12,660 nucleotides of DNA. Origin: an uncultured Bacteroides sp. (GTDB lineage: Bacteria > Bacteroidota > Bacteroidia > Bacteroidales > Bacteroidaceae). Of this stretch, positions 1 to 6,793 are shown in pieces. The notes under the pieces were generated by a model. That model ran no database searches, was not told the origin of the DNA, and saw nothing but the letters and a program-made list of their open reading frames with translations. The stretch spans positions 1 to 12,660 of the forward strand of contig NZ_CAJTSC010000074.1 in the NCBI RefSeq assembly GCF_910578895.1, given 5' to 3'. Position 1 is the stretch's first letter. Every line of letters starts with the position of its first letter. A program made the position numbers and the translations under genes.

Positions 1-55
1 AACTCGCGACCCTAACCTTGGCAAGGTTATGCTCTACCAACTGAGCTATTTCCGC
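1..55 (-). tRNA. tRNA-Gly (GCC), 3' part missing
   Basis: Read on the minus strand, the RNA begins GCGGAAATAGCTCAGTTGG, which gives a 7-base acceptor strand, the TA linker and a D arm closed by GCTC/GAGC. The anticodon stem TAACC/GGTTA (25-29 and 13-17) encloses the loop TTGCCAA, so the anticodon is GCC (20-22), reading glycine GGC codons. The variable region and the first T-stem bases (GCGAG) follow, then the window ends, so the rest of the T arm and the 3' acceptor strand lie outside. A well-formed promoter sits 21 bases upstream. Identity is clear; only the 3' end is unseen. Confidence 0.95.
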
Positions 56-75
56 AGGTTTTTGGAGAACGGATG

Positions 76-107
76 CAAAGATAAACAGATTCCCCGTTAC
101 AGCCAAA
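76..107 (-). promoter_or_regulatory. Promoter of tRNA-Gly (Bacteroides primary sigma type)
   Basis: On the minus strand, TTTG (104-107) is followed by exactly 20 bases and then TATCTTTG (76-83). This fits the known Bacteroides primary-sigma consensus TTTG-N19-21-TAnnTTTG at every defined position. Transcription would begin near 69-71, about 15 bases before the mature tRNA 5' end. Confidence 0.85.
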
Positions 108-124
108 CTTTTCAATGGAAAAAA

Positions 125-221
125 GTTAACTAAGTAGGATGCACGATGTTAACTGAATTGCCGTTAAGAAGTTAACATCCTAAATGAAGGAAGTTAACAT
201 CGTACACCATAAGAAGTTAAC
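125..221. repeat. Regular array of five GTTAAC palindromes
   Basis: GTTAAC occurs at 125, 148, 171, 193 and 216, with start-to-start distances of 23, 23, 22 and 23 bases. The flanks are partly conserved: AAGTTAAC precedes copies 3, 4 and 5, and ATC follows copies 3 and 4. Copy 2 is a near mirror image of copy 4 (14 of 15 bases complementary: 141-155 against 192-206), so a long hairpin is possible. The array fills most of the space between the argH stop and the tRNA-Gly promoter. On the minus strand a short T run (116-124) lies downstream, so it might help end argH transcripts, but its function is unknown. Confidence 0.8.
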
Positions 222-230
222 TAACCGTAA

Positions 231-1571
231 TTACAGCCCGAGCAATGCCTTTTCCGCCTGCATCATGGTCTCAAAATTAAAGCCGTCTATGACTTTCTCC
301 ATCAAACCGGAAATTTCATTGTTGCAAAGATTACCGATACTTCCCTCGTGCGTGTGATGCACCTCTTTAGTGTGGAAGAACTTGCCAGCCTCGATATCCA
401 GCCCTACTTTCTTGTAAGCATCGCGGAAAGGCATGCCTTCACGCGCCAGACGATTTACCTCTTCCACGCTGAAAATAAGCAGATACTTATCATCATCAAG
501 GATGTGCTCGTTCACTTTGATTTCGTTCATGATATAAGTGGTCATCCGCAAGCAGTCTTTCAACTCCTGAAAAGCAGGCAGGAACACTTCCTTGATAATC
601 TGCAAATCGCGGAAATAACCGGAAGGCAGATTGTTTGCTATCATCATGATCTGCTGGGGCAGTGATTGCAACTTGTTGCACTTGGCGCGCGTCAGTTCGA
701 ACACATCCGGATTCTTCTTATGCGGCATAATACTGGAGCCGGTAGTACAATCGTCAGGCAATTTCACAAAACCGAAGTTCTGACTGTTGAACATGCAAGC
801 ATCGAACGCAAGTTTGGAAATCGTACCTGCAATACTTGCCAGAGCGAAAGCCACATTACGCTCCATCTTGCCGCGCCCCATTTGGGCATACACCACGTTA
901 TAGTTCAACGAATCGAAGCCCAACAACCGAGTGGTCATCGAACGGTTCAACGGAAAAGACGACCCATATCCGGCAGCAGAACCCAACGGATTGCGATTGC
1001 ACATCTTAAAGGCGGCTTGCAAAAACAACATATCGTCTACCAAACTTTCGGCATAAGCACCGAACCACAATCCGAAAGATGATGGCATCGCAATCTGCAA
1101 GTGGGTATATCCCGGCATCAGCACATCTTTATAACGCTCGCTCTGCATGACAAGCACATGAAAAAGCTGCTCCACAGCTTCAGCTATATCTCTTATCTCG
1201 GCACGGGTAAAAAGTTTCAAATCCAGAAGTACCTGATCGTTACGCGAACGTCCGCTATGGATTTTCTTTCCCACATCGCCCAACTTACGGGTCAGCATCA
1301 ACTCCACTTGCGAGTGGACATCCTCCACACCTTCTTCTATCACAAACTCTCCGTGCTCGGCAGCTGCGTATATATTTTTCAACTCCGCAAGCAACAGAGA
1401 CAGTTCTTCTTTTTGCAGCAGACCGATACTTTCCAGCATCGTGATATGCGCCATAGAACCCAACACGTCGTGCTTTGCCAAATACAGGTCCATTTCACGG
1501 TCACGTCCCACCGTAAACCGCTCTATATCTTTATTTACCTGAGTGGACTTCTCCCAAAGTTTCTGAGCCAT
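231..1571 (-). CDS. argH: Argininosuccinate lyase
   Basis: Splits argininosuccinate into arginine and fumarate, the last step of arginine synthesis; a cytosolic homotetramer in the aspartase/fumarase superfamily. The 446-residue protein carries the three conserved regions that build the shared active site: HSGRSRNDQV at 105-114, GYTHLQ at 154-159 (His157 matches the catalytic histidine region) and the mobile signature loop GSSIMPHKKNPD at 278-289, which holds the catalytic serine. The length is close to the usual 450-470. The ATG at 1571 gives the expected N-terminus (MAQKLWEKS) seen in this family. Only 38 AT-rich bases separate it from the SRPBCC gene upstream and no promoter motif is visible there, so the two are probably co-transcribed. 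It ends just before the GTTAAC array. Confidence 0.97.
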   Translation of the reverse strand: MAQKLWEKSTQVNKDIERFTVGRDREMDLYLAKHDVLGSMAHITMLESIGLLQKEELSLLLAELKNIYAAAEHGEFVIEEGVEDVHSQVELMLTRKLGDVGKKIHSGRSRNDQVLLDLKLFTRAEIRDIAEAVEQLFHVLVMQSERYKDVLMPGYTHLQIAMPSSFGLWFGAYAESLVDDMLFLQAAFKMCNRNPLGSAAGYGSSFPLNRSMTTRLLGFDSLNYNVVYAQMGRGKMERNVAFALASIAGTISKLAFDACMFNSQNFGFVKLPDDCTTGSSIMPHKKNPDVFELTRAKCNKLQSLPQQIMMIANNLPSGYFRDLQIIKEVFLPAFQELKDCLRMTTYIMNEIKVNEHILDDDKYLLIFSVEEVNRLAREGMPFRDAYKKVGLDIEAGKFFHTKEVHHTHEGSIGNLCNNEISGLMEKVIDGFNFETMMQAEKALLGL

Positions 1572-1609
1572 AATAAAGAGTTATAAGTCGAGATATAAAT
1601 ATATGAGTT

Positions 1610-2020
1610 TTAATATTGTATCATCGCCAACGCATCAGCCATTTTCTCCAATCCTTCCTGCAAAGGCTTCTGTACCATCGTTTTCATGAACGGATTCAAC
1701 TCCATGCCGATGGTAAGTTTCATTTTACATTCCGTTTCCGTAAGAGGTACTATCTGTATCCACAAGTTGAACGGCAACGGCGAAGTGGTTGTGGCGAACT
1801 TGATACACTTACATGGTTCTTTCTCCACAATCTGCAATACGATTTTCCCTACCGGCGGCACTTCTATCGACAATGTTTCCGCATCAAAACTCAAATTCTT
1901 CACTTTATCCTGCGGCAAGCGGTCTTTTACCTTATCCAGATTGCTAAGATCTGAAAGCTTCTCATAAACAAGATTTTGTGAAGCCGGTATCACCTTTACC
2001 GAACTTTCAAATTTCGTCAT
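1610..2020 (-). CDS. Small SRPBCC (START-like fold) protein, function unknown
   Basis: A 136-residue soluble protein with no signal peptide or membrane segment. The N-terminus MTKFESSVKVIPASQNLVYE, the following SDLSNLDKVKDRLP region and the late LTIGMELNPFMKTMV segment fit the START-like SRPBCC fold, where a long beta sheet and a C-terminal helix enclose a ligand cavity. No ligand can be read from the sequence. I chose the ATG at 2020; the reading frame extends 8 codons further only through a TTG at 2044, and those codons run into the T-rich tail of the pyrE terminator. It lies between pyrE and argH on the same strand and probably shares a transcript with argH. Family assignment is from overall pattern, with no catalytic motif to confirm it. 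Confidence 0.75.
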   Translation of the reverse strand: MTKFESSVKVIPASQNLVYEKLSDLSNLDKVKDRLPQDKVKNLSFDAETLSIEVPPVGKIVLQIVEKEPCKCIKFATTTSPLPFNLWIQIVPLTETECKMKLTIGMELNPFMKTMVQKPLQEGLEKMADALAMIQY

Positions 2021-2040
2021 AATCCAATAGTCTTTAAAAG

Positions 2041-2077
2041 ACAAAAAGAACTATTCGGACAGTACGCCTATCCGAAT
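2041..2077 (-). terminator. Intrinsic terminator after pyrE
   Basis: On the minus strand, ATTCGGATAG (2077-2068) pairs with CTGTCCGAAT (2062-2053): ten pairs with one wobble, closed by a 5-base loop. It is followed by TTCTTTTTGT (2050-2041). It lies between pyrE and the SRPBCC gene. I see no clear promoter between it and the start at 2020, so partial read-through from pyrE is possible. Confidence 0.75.
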
Positions 2078-2116
2078 GGCTCTTTCGTCATAATCTGTCA
2101 TTATATAAAATAAGTC

Positions 2117-2755
2117 TTATTTTCCGGCTTCCCAATGTGCAGGATCTTTACGCCATTCATTCAGCGTTGCCACATCTTCCTTCTCAATATAACCTGTACG
2201 AAGAGCAACTTCCAGCACGGCTTCATAGTTGGTCAATGTCACCAAAGGAACCTTAGCATCCTTGAATGCTTTTTCGGCGATAGGAAATCCATAAGTATAG
2301 GCGGCAACCATACCGATTACCTCACATCCGTCACGACGGATAGCTTCAACGGCCTTCAAACTACTTCCACCGGTAGAAATCAAGTCTTCCACCACTACCA
2401 CTTTCATGCCAGGACGAAGTTCGCCTTCTATCAAGTTCTCCAAACCGTGGTCTTTCGGAGTAGAGCGTACATATACAAATGGCAGGTTCAATGCATCAGC
2501 CACCAATGCTCCCTGAGGAATAGCCCCCGTGGCAACACCGGCAATGGCATCAACCTGACCGAAACGTTCCAGAATCAGACGTGTAATTTCCAATTTCACG
2601 AAATTACGGAGAGAAGGATACGAAAGGGTCTTACGGTTATCACAGTAAAACGGAGATTTCCATCCTGATGCCCAAGTAAACGGATTAGCGGGTTGTAGTT
2701 TAATCGCTTTAATCTTCAGCAACTTCTCTGCAAACAATCTTTCTAAAGTTTTCAT
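2117..2755 (-). CDS. pyrE: Orotate phosphoribosyltransferase
   Basis: Joins orotate to PRPP to form orotidine 5'-phosphate, the fifth step of pyrimidine synthesis; a cytosolic dimer. The 212-residue protein shows the type I phosphoribosyltransferase PRPP-binding motif VVVVEDLISTGGSS at 119-132, the N-terminal hood region with GWKSPFYCDNRK at 31-42, and the AGVATGAIPQG phosphate loop at 72-82. The flexible loop region around RSTPKDHGLENLIEG (97-111) has the Lys and His expected for transition-state contacts. Length matches the family (about 210). The ATG at 2755 lies some 23 bases after the predicted transcription start. The gene has its own promoter and terminator, so it can act as a single unit. 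Confidence 0.97.
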   Translation of the reverse strand: MKTLERLFAEKLLKIKAIKLQPANPFTWASGWKSPFYCDNRKTLSYPSLRNFVKLEITRLILERFGQVDAIAGVATGAIPQGALVADALNLPFVYVRSTPKDHGLENLIEGELRPGMKVVVVEDLISTGGSSLKAVEAIRRDGCEVIGMVAAYTYGFPIAEKAFKDAKVPLVTLTNYEAVLEVALRTGYIEKEDVATLNEWRKDPAHWEAGK

Positions 2756-2784
2756 AGCTAAACTAACTTATGATAAATATGCCG

Positions 2785-2816
2785 CAAAAATACGGAAAGC
2801 TAACGAAAATAAAAAA
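2785..2816 (-). promoter_or_regulatory. Probable promoter of pyrE
   Basis: On the minus strand TATTTTTG (2792-2785) matches TAnnTTTG. The expected upstream element falls in a run of T (around 2812-2816), a partial match to TTTG. A start near 2778 would give a leader of about 23 bases. The upstream element overlaps the T run of the recX terminator. Confidence 0.6.
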
Positions 2817-2847
2817 AAGAATACGGATAATTTTCATTCCAATCCGT
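2811..2847 (-). terminator. Intrinsic terminator overlapping the end of recX
   Basis: On the minus strand ACGGAT (2847-2842) pairs with ATCCGT (2828-2823); the 13-base loop contains the recX stop codon (2836-2834). Four bases after the stem comes a run of eight T (2818-2811). The stem is short (6 pairs) but the T run is strong, and the position at the end of the prmC-recX unit fits. Confidence 0.65.
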
Positions 2848-3313
2848 CATTTTCGTCCGAAAGCGCAAGGCAACGACGAATATCTTTCATTTCGAATCCC
2901 CGGCTCAGGGCGAAACGCACCAACTTGTTGTTCAACTCGAACTCGTTTTCCGCATGAACGCTTTTACGTTTTGCCACCAACAAACCATTTAAAACGGCAA
3001 GGTATTCCTCTTCATCTATTTCATTCAAGTACCGGCAGTAAACCCTTTGCGGGATTTTCTTCAATTGAAGCGCCTGTCCGATTTTTATTTTCCCCCATTT
3101 GGCAAAACGATACTTATCGTGGATAAAGGCGCGGCAAAAGCGTTCTTCATCTATGTATTTCTCTTGTTCCAAACGGTCGATTATACGGTCTATGGCATCA
3201 TAAGGAATGCTCCAACGCTGTAATTTCTCCGTCACCTCCGCACGGCAATGCTCCGCTATGGAACAATAAGCCGCCAAACGGTTCAAAGCATCTGTTTCTG
3301 TAATTTCTATCAT
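2834..3313 (-). CDS. recX: Regulatory protein RecX
   Basis: RecX binds RecA filaments and limits recombination and SOS activity. The 159-residue protein is almost wholly helical and follows the RecX pattern of three tandem three-helix repeats: an N-terminal repeat with the conserved stretch LAAYCSIAEHCRAEVTEKL (13-31), a middle one starting at YIDEERFCRAFIHDKYRFAK (53-72) and ending KKIP, and a C-terminal one ending LSRGFEMKDIRRCL. Length is normal for the family. Its ATG overlaps the prmC stop codon (ATGA at 3313-3310), so the two are translationally coupled. No recA gene is in the window. Identification rests on the helical pattern and the conserved first repeat. Confidence 0.88.
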   Translation of the reverse strand: MIEITETDALNRLAAYCSIAEHCRAEVTEKLQRWSIPYDAIDRIIDRLEQEKYIDEERFCRAFIHDKYRFAKWGKIKIGQALQLKKIPQRVYCRYLNEIDEEEYLAVLNGLLVAKRKSVHAENEFELNNKLVRFALSRGFEMKDIRRCLALSDENDGLE

Positions 3314-4146
3314 CGTTCTGCGATTACAATTCGGTCATTTCCGGAAATATCTTTCAGGACCCGTAGATTGACATATCCCTGTCCACAAAGCATTGCTGCC
3401 GTAGCTTCCCCGTAAGCCCGGTTTATTTCAAAATAAAGCCTGCCACCGGGGACAAGCATGCCCCTACCCAATTCCGCAATTCGCCGGTAAAAAAGCAACG
3501 GGTCACTATCCGAAACAAACAGCGCAGAGAAAGGTTCCCAATCCAGCACATTACGCTCCATAGCCTGCTTCTCCGATTCTGTCACATAAGGCGGATTGCT
3601 GACTATCACATCATAATGTTCTTTGCCATCCGGCATATAAGCAAATACATCCTGCCGGAGAAAACGGACGTTCCCTCCGAGCCTGTCATTATTTTGCCGG
3701 GCGATAAGCAAGGCTTCTTCCGAAATGTCCCAAGCCGTCACTCCCGCATCAGGAAAAGCCTTAGAAAGAGAAACGGCAATACATCCGCTTCCCGTTCCTA
3801 TGTCAAGGATATGCGCATCAGCAGGAATCTCCTTTATCATCATTTCCACCAATTCTTCTGTTTCCGGACGGGGAATCAGCACACCGGGAGCCACCAGATA
3901 GGAACGTTCCAGAAAACGGGCGCTCCCCTGTATATACTGTATCGGCTCAAATTTATGCAAACGGGCGAGAATGCCATCCAAATCCTGCTTCTCTTTTGGG
4001 GATAAAATTATATCTTTGCCCAAATAATAATCAACCGTAGTCTGCCCCAACATTTCACAGCAGACAATGCGGGATAAATTGGCAGCCTCTTGTGCAGAAT
4101 AACGTTCCTGCAAGGCACACCGGATATAGGAGACGGGGATATTCAT
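3310..4146 (-). CDS. prmC: Peptide chain release factor N5-glutamine methyltransferase
   Basis: Methylates the glutamine of the GGQ motif in release factors RF1 and RF2, using S-adenosylmethionine, which improves translation termination. With the start at 4146 the protein has 278 residues, near the usual 275-290. It has a helical N-terminal release-factor-binding domain, LIPRPETEELV near 90-100, the SAM-binding motif DIGTGSGC near 115-122, and the catalytic NPPY at 184-187 that grips the target glutamine amide. The frame stays open upstream to 4233, but that start would lie inside ribD and upstream of the promoter at 4168-4199, so it is rejected. An ATG at 4158 (four residues longer) is possible but would leave almost no leader. 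It is the first gene of a prmC-recX unit. Confidence 0.95.
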   Translation of the reverse strand: MNIPVSYIRCALQERYSAQEAANLSRIVCCEMLGQTTVDYYLGKDIILSPKEKQDLDGILARLHKFEPIQYIQGSARFLERSYLVAPGVLIPRPETEELVEMMIKEIPADAHILDIGTGSGCIAVSLSKAFPDAGVTAWDISEEALLIARQNNDRLGGNVRFLRQDVFAYMPDGKEHYDVIVSNPPYVTESEKQAMERNVLDWEPFSALFVSDSDPLLFYRRIAELGRGMLVPGGRLYFEINRAYGEATAAMLCGQGYVNLRVLKDISGNDRIVIAER

Positions 4147-4167
4147 AACATTCGGCATTTCGGGTTG

Positions 4168-4199
4168 CAAAAATAGTGGAAGTTCAAGAGTTATACAAA
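4168..4199 (-). promoter_or_regulatory. Promoter of prmC-recX
   Basis: On the minus strand TTTG (4199-4196) is followed by exactly 20 bases and TATTTTTG (4175-4168), a full match to the Bacteroides consensus. The upstream element stops two bases before the ATG of the divergent ribD gene (4202). Transcription would start near 4161, giving prmC a leader of about 15 bases. Confidence 0.85.
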
Positions 4200-4201
4200 G
4201 T

Positions 4202-5245
4202 ATGGAAGAAGAAAAATACATGCGCCGCTGCATACAATTGGCTCAAAACGGATTATGCAATGCAGCTCCCAATCCCATGGTGGGTGCGGTAATCGTATGC
4301 GACGGAAAAATCATCGGTGAAGGATATCATGTACGTTGCGGCGAAGCACATGCCGAAGTCAACGCAATACGTTCCGTAAAAGACTCCACCCTGCTAAAGC
4401 GCTCTACAATTTATGTCAGCCTGGAGCCCTGTTCCCATTATGGAAAAACACCGCCCTGTGCCGACCTCATCATAGAGAAACAAATCCCCCGTATCGTAAT
4501 AGGCTGCCAAGACCCTTTTGCCAAAGTTGCAGGACGGGGAATCCAAAAGCTGAAGGATGCCGGACGGGAAGTCATAGTCGGGGTACTGGAGCAGGAATGC
4601 AAAAACTTAATCCGGCGCTTTATCACATTCCATACCCTACATCGTCCATACATTACCCTGAAATGGGCGGAATCTGCCGATAAATACATTGACAAATGCC
4701 GTAAGGATGGAAAACCTGCCATTTTATCCAGTCCGCTGACTTCCATGCTCGTGCATAAAAAACGGACAGAGCATGGTGCCATCATGGTAGGCACACACAC
4801 GGCACAGCTGGACAATCCCAGCCTGACAGTACGCAACTGGCACGGTCGGTCACCTGTACGGATAACGATAGACAGGCAGATGCGCCTCTCTCCTGCACTG
4901 CATTTATTCGATGGAAATTTCCGTACACTCCTGTTCACGGAGAAGCAACATCCGCCACAGCCCAACATTGAATACATCCCTATTGATTTCTCCCAAAATG
5001 CACTGCCGCAAATCATGAAATATTTATATACACAAGGGTTGCAATCATTATTGGTCGAAGGCGGAAGCGTCTTGCTGCAATCTTTTATCAATGCGGAATT
5101 GTGGGATGAAATTTTTGTTGAAGAAAGTCCTTTAATGCTGTTTTCAGGTGTTAAAGCACCTGAAATAGGTCATAAAGAGCCCTGTGTCAGCGAACAATAT
5201 TTCGGTAGAAGTTTTCGACATTACACAGCCATGAGATTGGGCTAA
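4202..5245 (+). CDS. ribD: Bifunctional riboflavin biosynthesis deaminase/reductase RibD
   Basis: Carries out two successive steps of riboflavin synthesis: deamination of the GTP-derived pyrimidine and NADPH-dependent reduction of its ribose chain. The N-terminal cytidine-deaminase-like domain (about 1-145) has the zinc site His50-Ala-Glu52 and PCSHYGKTPPC with Cys77 and Cys86; Glu52 is the proton shuttle. The C-terminal reductase domain (about 147-347) starts with RPYITLKWAESADKYI and includes HGAIMVGTHTAQLDNPSLTVR-type NADPH/substrate residues near 191-211 and LLVEGGSVLLQSF near the end. At 347 residues it is slightly shorter than the E. coli protein but both domains are complete. It runs divergently from prmC. 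No clear promoter motif for it is visible in the 55-base gap; the rest of the riboflavin genes are not in the window. Confidence 0.96.
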   Translation: MEEEKYMRRCIQLAQNGLCNAAPNPMVGAVIVCDGKIIGEGYHVRCGEAHAEVNAIRSVKDSTLLKRSTIYVSLEPCSHYGKTPPCADLIIEKQIPRIVIGCQDPFAKVAGRGIQKLKDAGREVIVGVLEQECKNLIRRFITFHTLHRPYITLKWAESADKYIDKCRKDGKPAILSSPLTSMLVHKKRTEHGAIMVGTHTAQLDNPSLTVRNWHGRSPVRITIDRQMRLSPALHLFDGNFRTLLFTEKQHPPQPNIEYIPIDFSQNALPQIMKYLYTQGLQSLLVEGGSVLLQSFINAELWDEIFVEESPLMLFSGVKAPEIGHKEPCVSEQYFGRSFRHYTAMRLG

Positions 5246-5302
5246 CAGCCTTATTCAAGGGCATTTTTATCAAAAAAGAGCGCTCTACTATCTATAATTT
5301 TA

Positions 5303-5332
5303 TATAAAACTTGCCGACAAAGCTGTTTTATA
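5303..5332. repeat. Inverted repeat at the lipoprotein promoter
   Basis: TATAAAAC (5303-5310) and GTTTTATA (5325-5332) are perfect 8-base inverted copies separated by 14 bases. The right arm lies where the upstream promoter element of the lipoprotein gene would be. There is no following T run, so it does not look like a ribD terminator. A separate 10-base palindrome, AGAGCGCTCT, lies at 5277-5286. Both could be protein-binding sites, but no regulator is known. Confidence 0.5.
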
Positions 5333-5346
5333 GAAAAAAATGTTCC

Positions 5347-5354
5347 TATTTTTG
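5347..5354 (+). promoter_or_regulatory. Downstream promoter element (TATTTTTG) of the lipoprotein gene
   Basis: TATTTTTG matches TAnnTTTG. The upstream partner is weak: only TTTT (5326-5329) at a short 17-base spacing or a poor match at 20. A start near 5361 would give a 22-base leader before the ATG at 5383. Confidence 0.6.
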
Positions 5355-5382
5355 CAACTTGTAAATAAACACTATCTATCAA

Positions 5383-6714
5383 ATGAGAATAAAGTTTTTA
5401 ACAATAATCGCAAGTTTTCTTTTTGTATCAATCGCTATAAGCTCGTGCCTCGATTCGGAAGAGACGATGGAACTAAGTTCCGATGCAACAGTATACGCTT
5501 TTGGCATTGATGCCGTGTACGGCAGATATTATAAATTCACGATAGACCAGCTAAACAGAGAAATCTACAACAAAGATTCATTGCCCATTGGAGCAGATAC
5601 GATTATTGACCGTATCTTAATTGACACATTCACCGTAAGCGGCTGGATTACATCGAAAGATGAAATGAACATCAACGGTGATACGATATTCAACAAAGCG
5701 GATTCGGTAGACCTCCGAAAAGCAGTAAACACTAAAGGCGGAATGAAGTTTAAAGTACACGCACCGGATGGCGTTACGGTAAACGAATATTCTCTTGAAA
5801 TCAGGCTGCACCGCCAAGACCCGGATTCTTTGGTATGGAACGAGCAAAGTACCGCCCTTCCCAAAATTGTTCCTACAAGCGGTCAGAAAGCGGTATTATT
5901 CAATAACGAATTATGGGTGTTCGCGCAGAACGAAGCATACAAAACATCTACCAAGCAAAATGACTATGGTTGGAAAACAGTAGCATACACAAACAATTCT
6001 TTCCCTGCCAATGCCCGATTAAATTCCCTTGTGGTTCTACACAAAGACAATGGGCAGAAGTTGTATATCGTTGCAGACAACACTGTTTACTCCTCTTTAG
6101 ACGGAGCGCAATGGGACAAAGAGGTTAATCTTGGAAACAATGTCCAGGCATTGATAGCAAGTTTCCCGAATGTACTTACAGTTATCACCGTCAACGGTGT
6201 TTATACTACCGAGGACGATGGCACAAGCCCCAAAGAAGAAATGCCCAACGACCCCGATTTCCCGACCTCGGACCTGTATTCAGCCAATTTCACTGCCAAC
6301 TATCAACCCCAAGTAATGGTAGTAGGCAATACCGGTAACGACCGGTTGAAACAAACCGTCCCCTGGGTTTCTGCCAATGGCAAAGAGTGGTTCTCATTGG
6401 CAAATACCAGTTCCTACGATGTATATTGCCCCAAATTCGCCAACCCCGTTTTAATGTACTACGGCAACAACTACTACATTTTCGGTAGCGAAGAAGATAA
6501 AAAGCTTGATGCCATATATACTTCCGTAGACGGTATATCCTGGCGCGAAACGAAACGGAAATTCCTGTTGGATGAAAAGATGACAGGGATATCCGCCCCC
6601 TACTCCATTGTGGTAGACAGCCCTTATATATGGGTAATCTTCGGCGGTGACGGAAAAACAAATGCAGTTTGGCGCGGACATCTAAACAGGCTGATGCCCG
6701 CACAAGCGCAATAA
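5383..6714 (+). CDS. DUF6242-type lipoprotein, probably surface-exposed
   Basis: A 443-residue protein whose function is unknown. The N-terminus (MRIKF, then a hydrophobic stretch) ends in the lipobox ISSC with Cys22 as the lipid-attached residue. The residues after it (CLDSEE) are acidic, which resembles the signal that sends Bacteroidota lipoproteins to the cell surface; this is inference. Residues about 30-150 form a beta-rich N-terminal domain. From about 160 there are repeated blade-like units with Asp-box-type motifs SSLDGAQW (237-244), VSANGKEW (329-336) and TSVDGISW (380-387), suggesting a beta-propeller. The pattern is that of DUF6242 proteins as I know them. It has its own promoter and precedes the uppS-bamA cluster by 79 bases. 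Confidence 0.8.
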   Translation: MRIKFLTIIASFLFVSIAISSCLDSEETMELSSDATVYAFGIDAVYGRYYKFTIDQLNREIYNKDSLPIGADTIIDRILIDTFTVSGWITSKDEMNINGDTIFNKADSVDLRKAVNTKGGMKFKVHAPDGVTVNEYSLEIRLHRQDPDSLVWNEQSTALPKIVPTSGQKAVLFNNELWVFAQNEAYKTSTKQNDYGWKTVAYTNNSFPANARLNSLVVLHKDNGQKLYIVADNTVYSSLDGAQWDKEVNLGNNVQALIASFPNVLTVITVNGVYTTEDDGTSPKEEMPNDPDFPTSDLYSANFTANYQPQVMVVGNTGNDRLKQTVPWVSANGKEWFSLANTSSYDVYCPKFANPVLMYYGNNYYIFGSEEDKKLDAIYTSVDGISWRETKRKFLLDEKMTGISAPYSIVVDSPYIWVIFGGDGKTNAVWRGHLNRLMPAQAQ

Positions 6715-6793
6715 CCTTATTATTTCGGTTTTCCTTATATAATTAAGGTGTAAAATAAAAATTAACCAAGACAAGAGATGTAAGTATAGAAAG

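Noticed and set aside
125..221. The GTTAAC array as a CRISPR array
   Set aside because: The repeated unit is only 6-8 bases, the intervals are 16-17 bases, and no cas genes are present. CRISPR repeats and spacers are much longer.
2021..2044. A TTG start giving the SRPBCC protein 8 more residues
   Set aside because: An ATG lies at 2020 with a normal family N-terminus, and the extra codons overlap the region just after the pyrE terminator.
4147..4233. A longer prmC product starting at 4233
   Set aside because: It would begin inside ribD and upstream of the full-consensus promoter at 4168-4199, and the added 29 residues do not fit the usual PrmC N-terminus.
4438..5091. A 217-residue minus-strand frame inside ribD
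   Set aside because: It is antisense to a complete RibD with intact catalytic residues; its composition (rich in Cys, Ser and Arg) is typical of a shadow frame.
6733..6748. CCTTA/TAAGG hairpin after the lipoprotein gene as a terminator
   Set aside because: The stem has only five AT-rich pairs and is not followed by a T run, so I do not call it.
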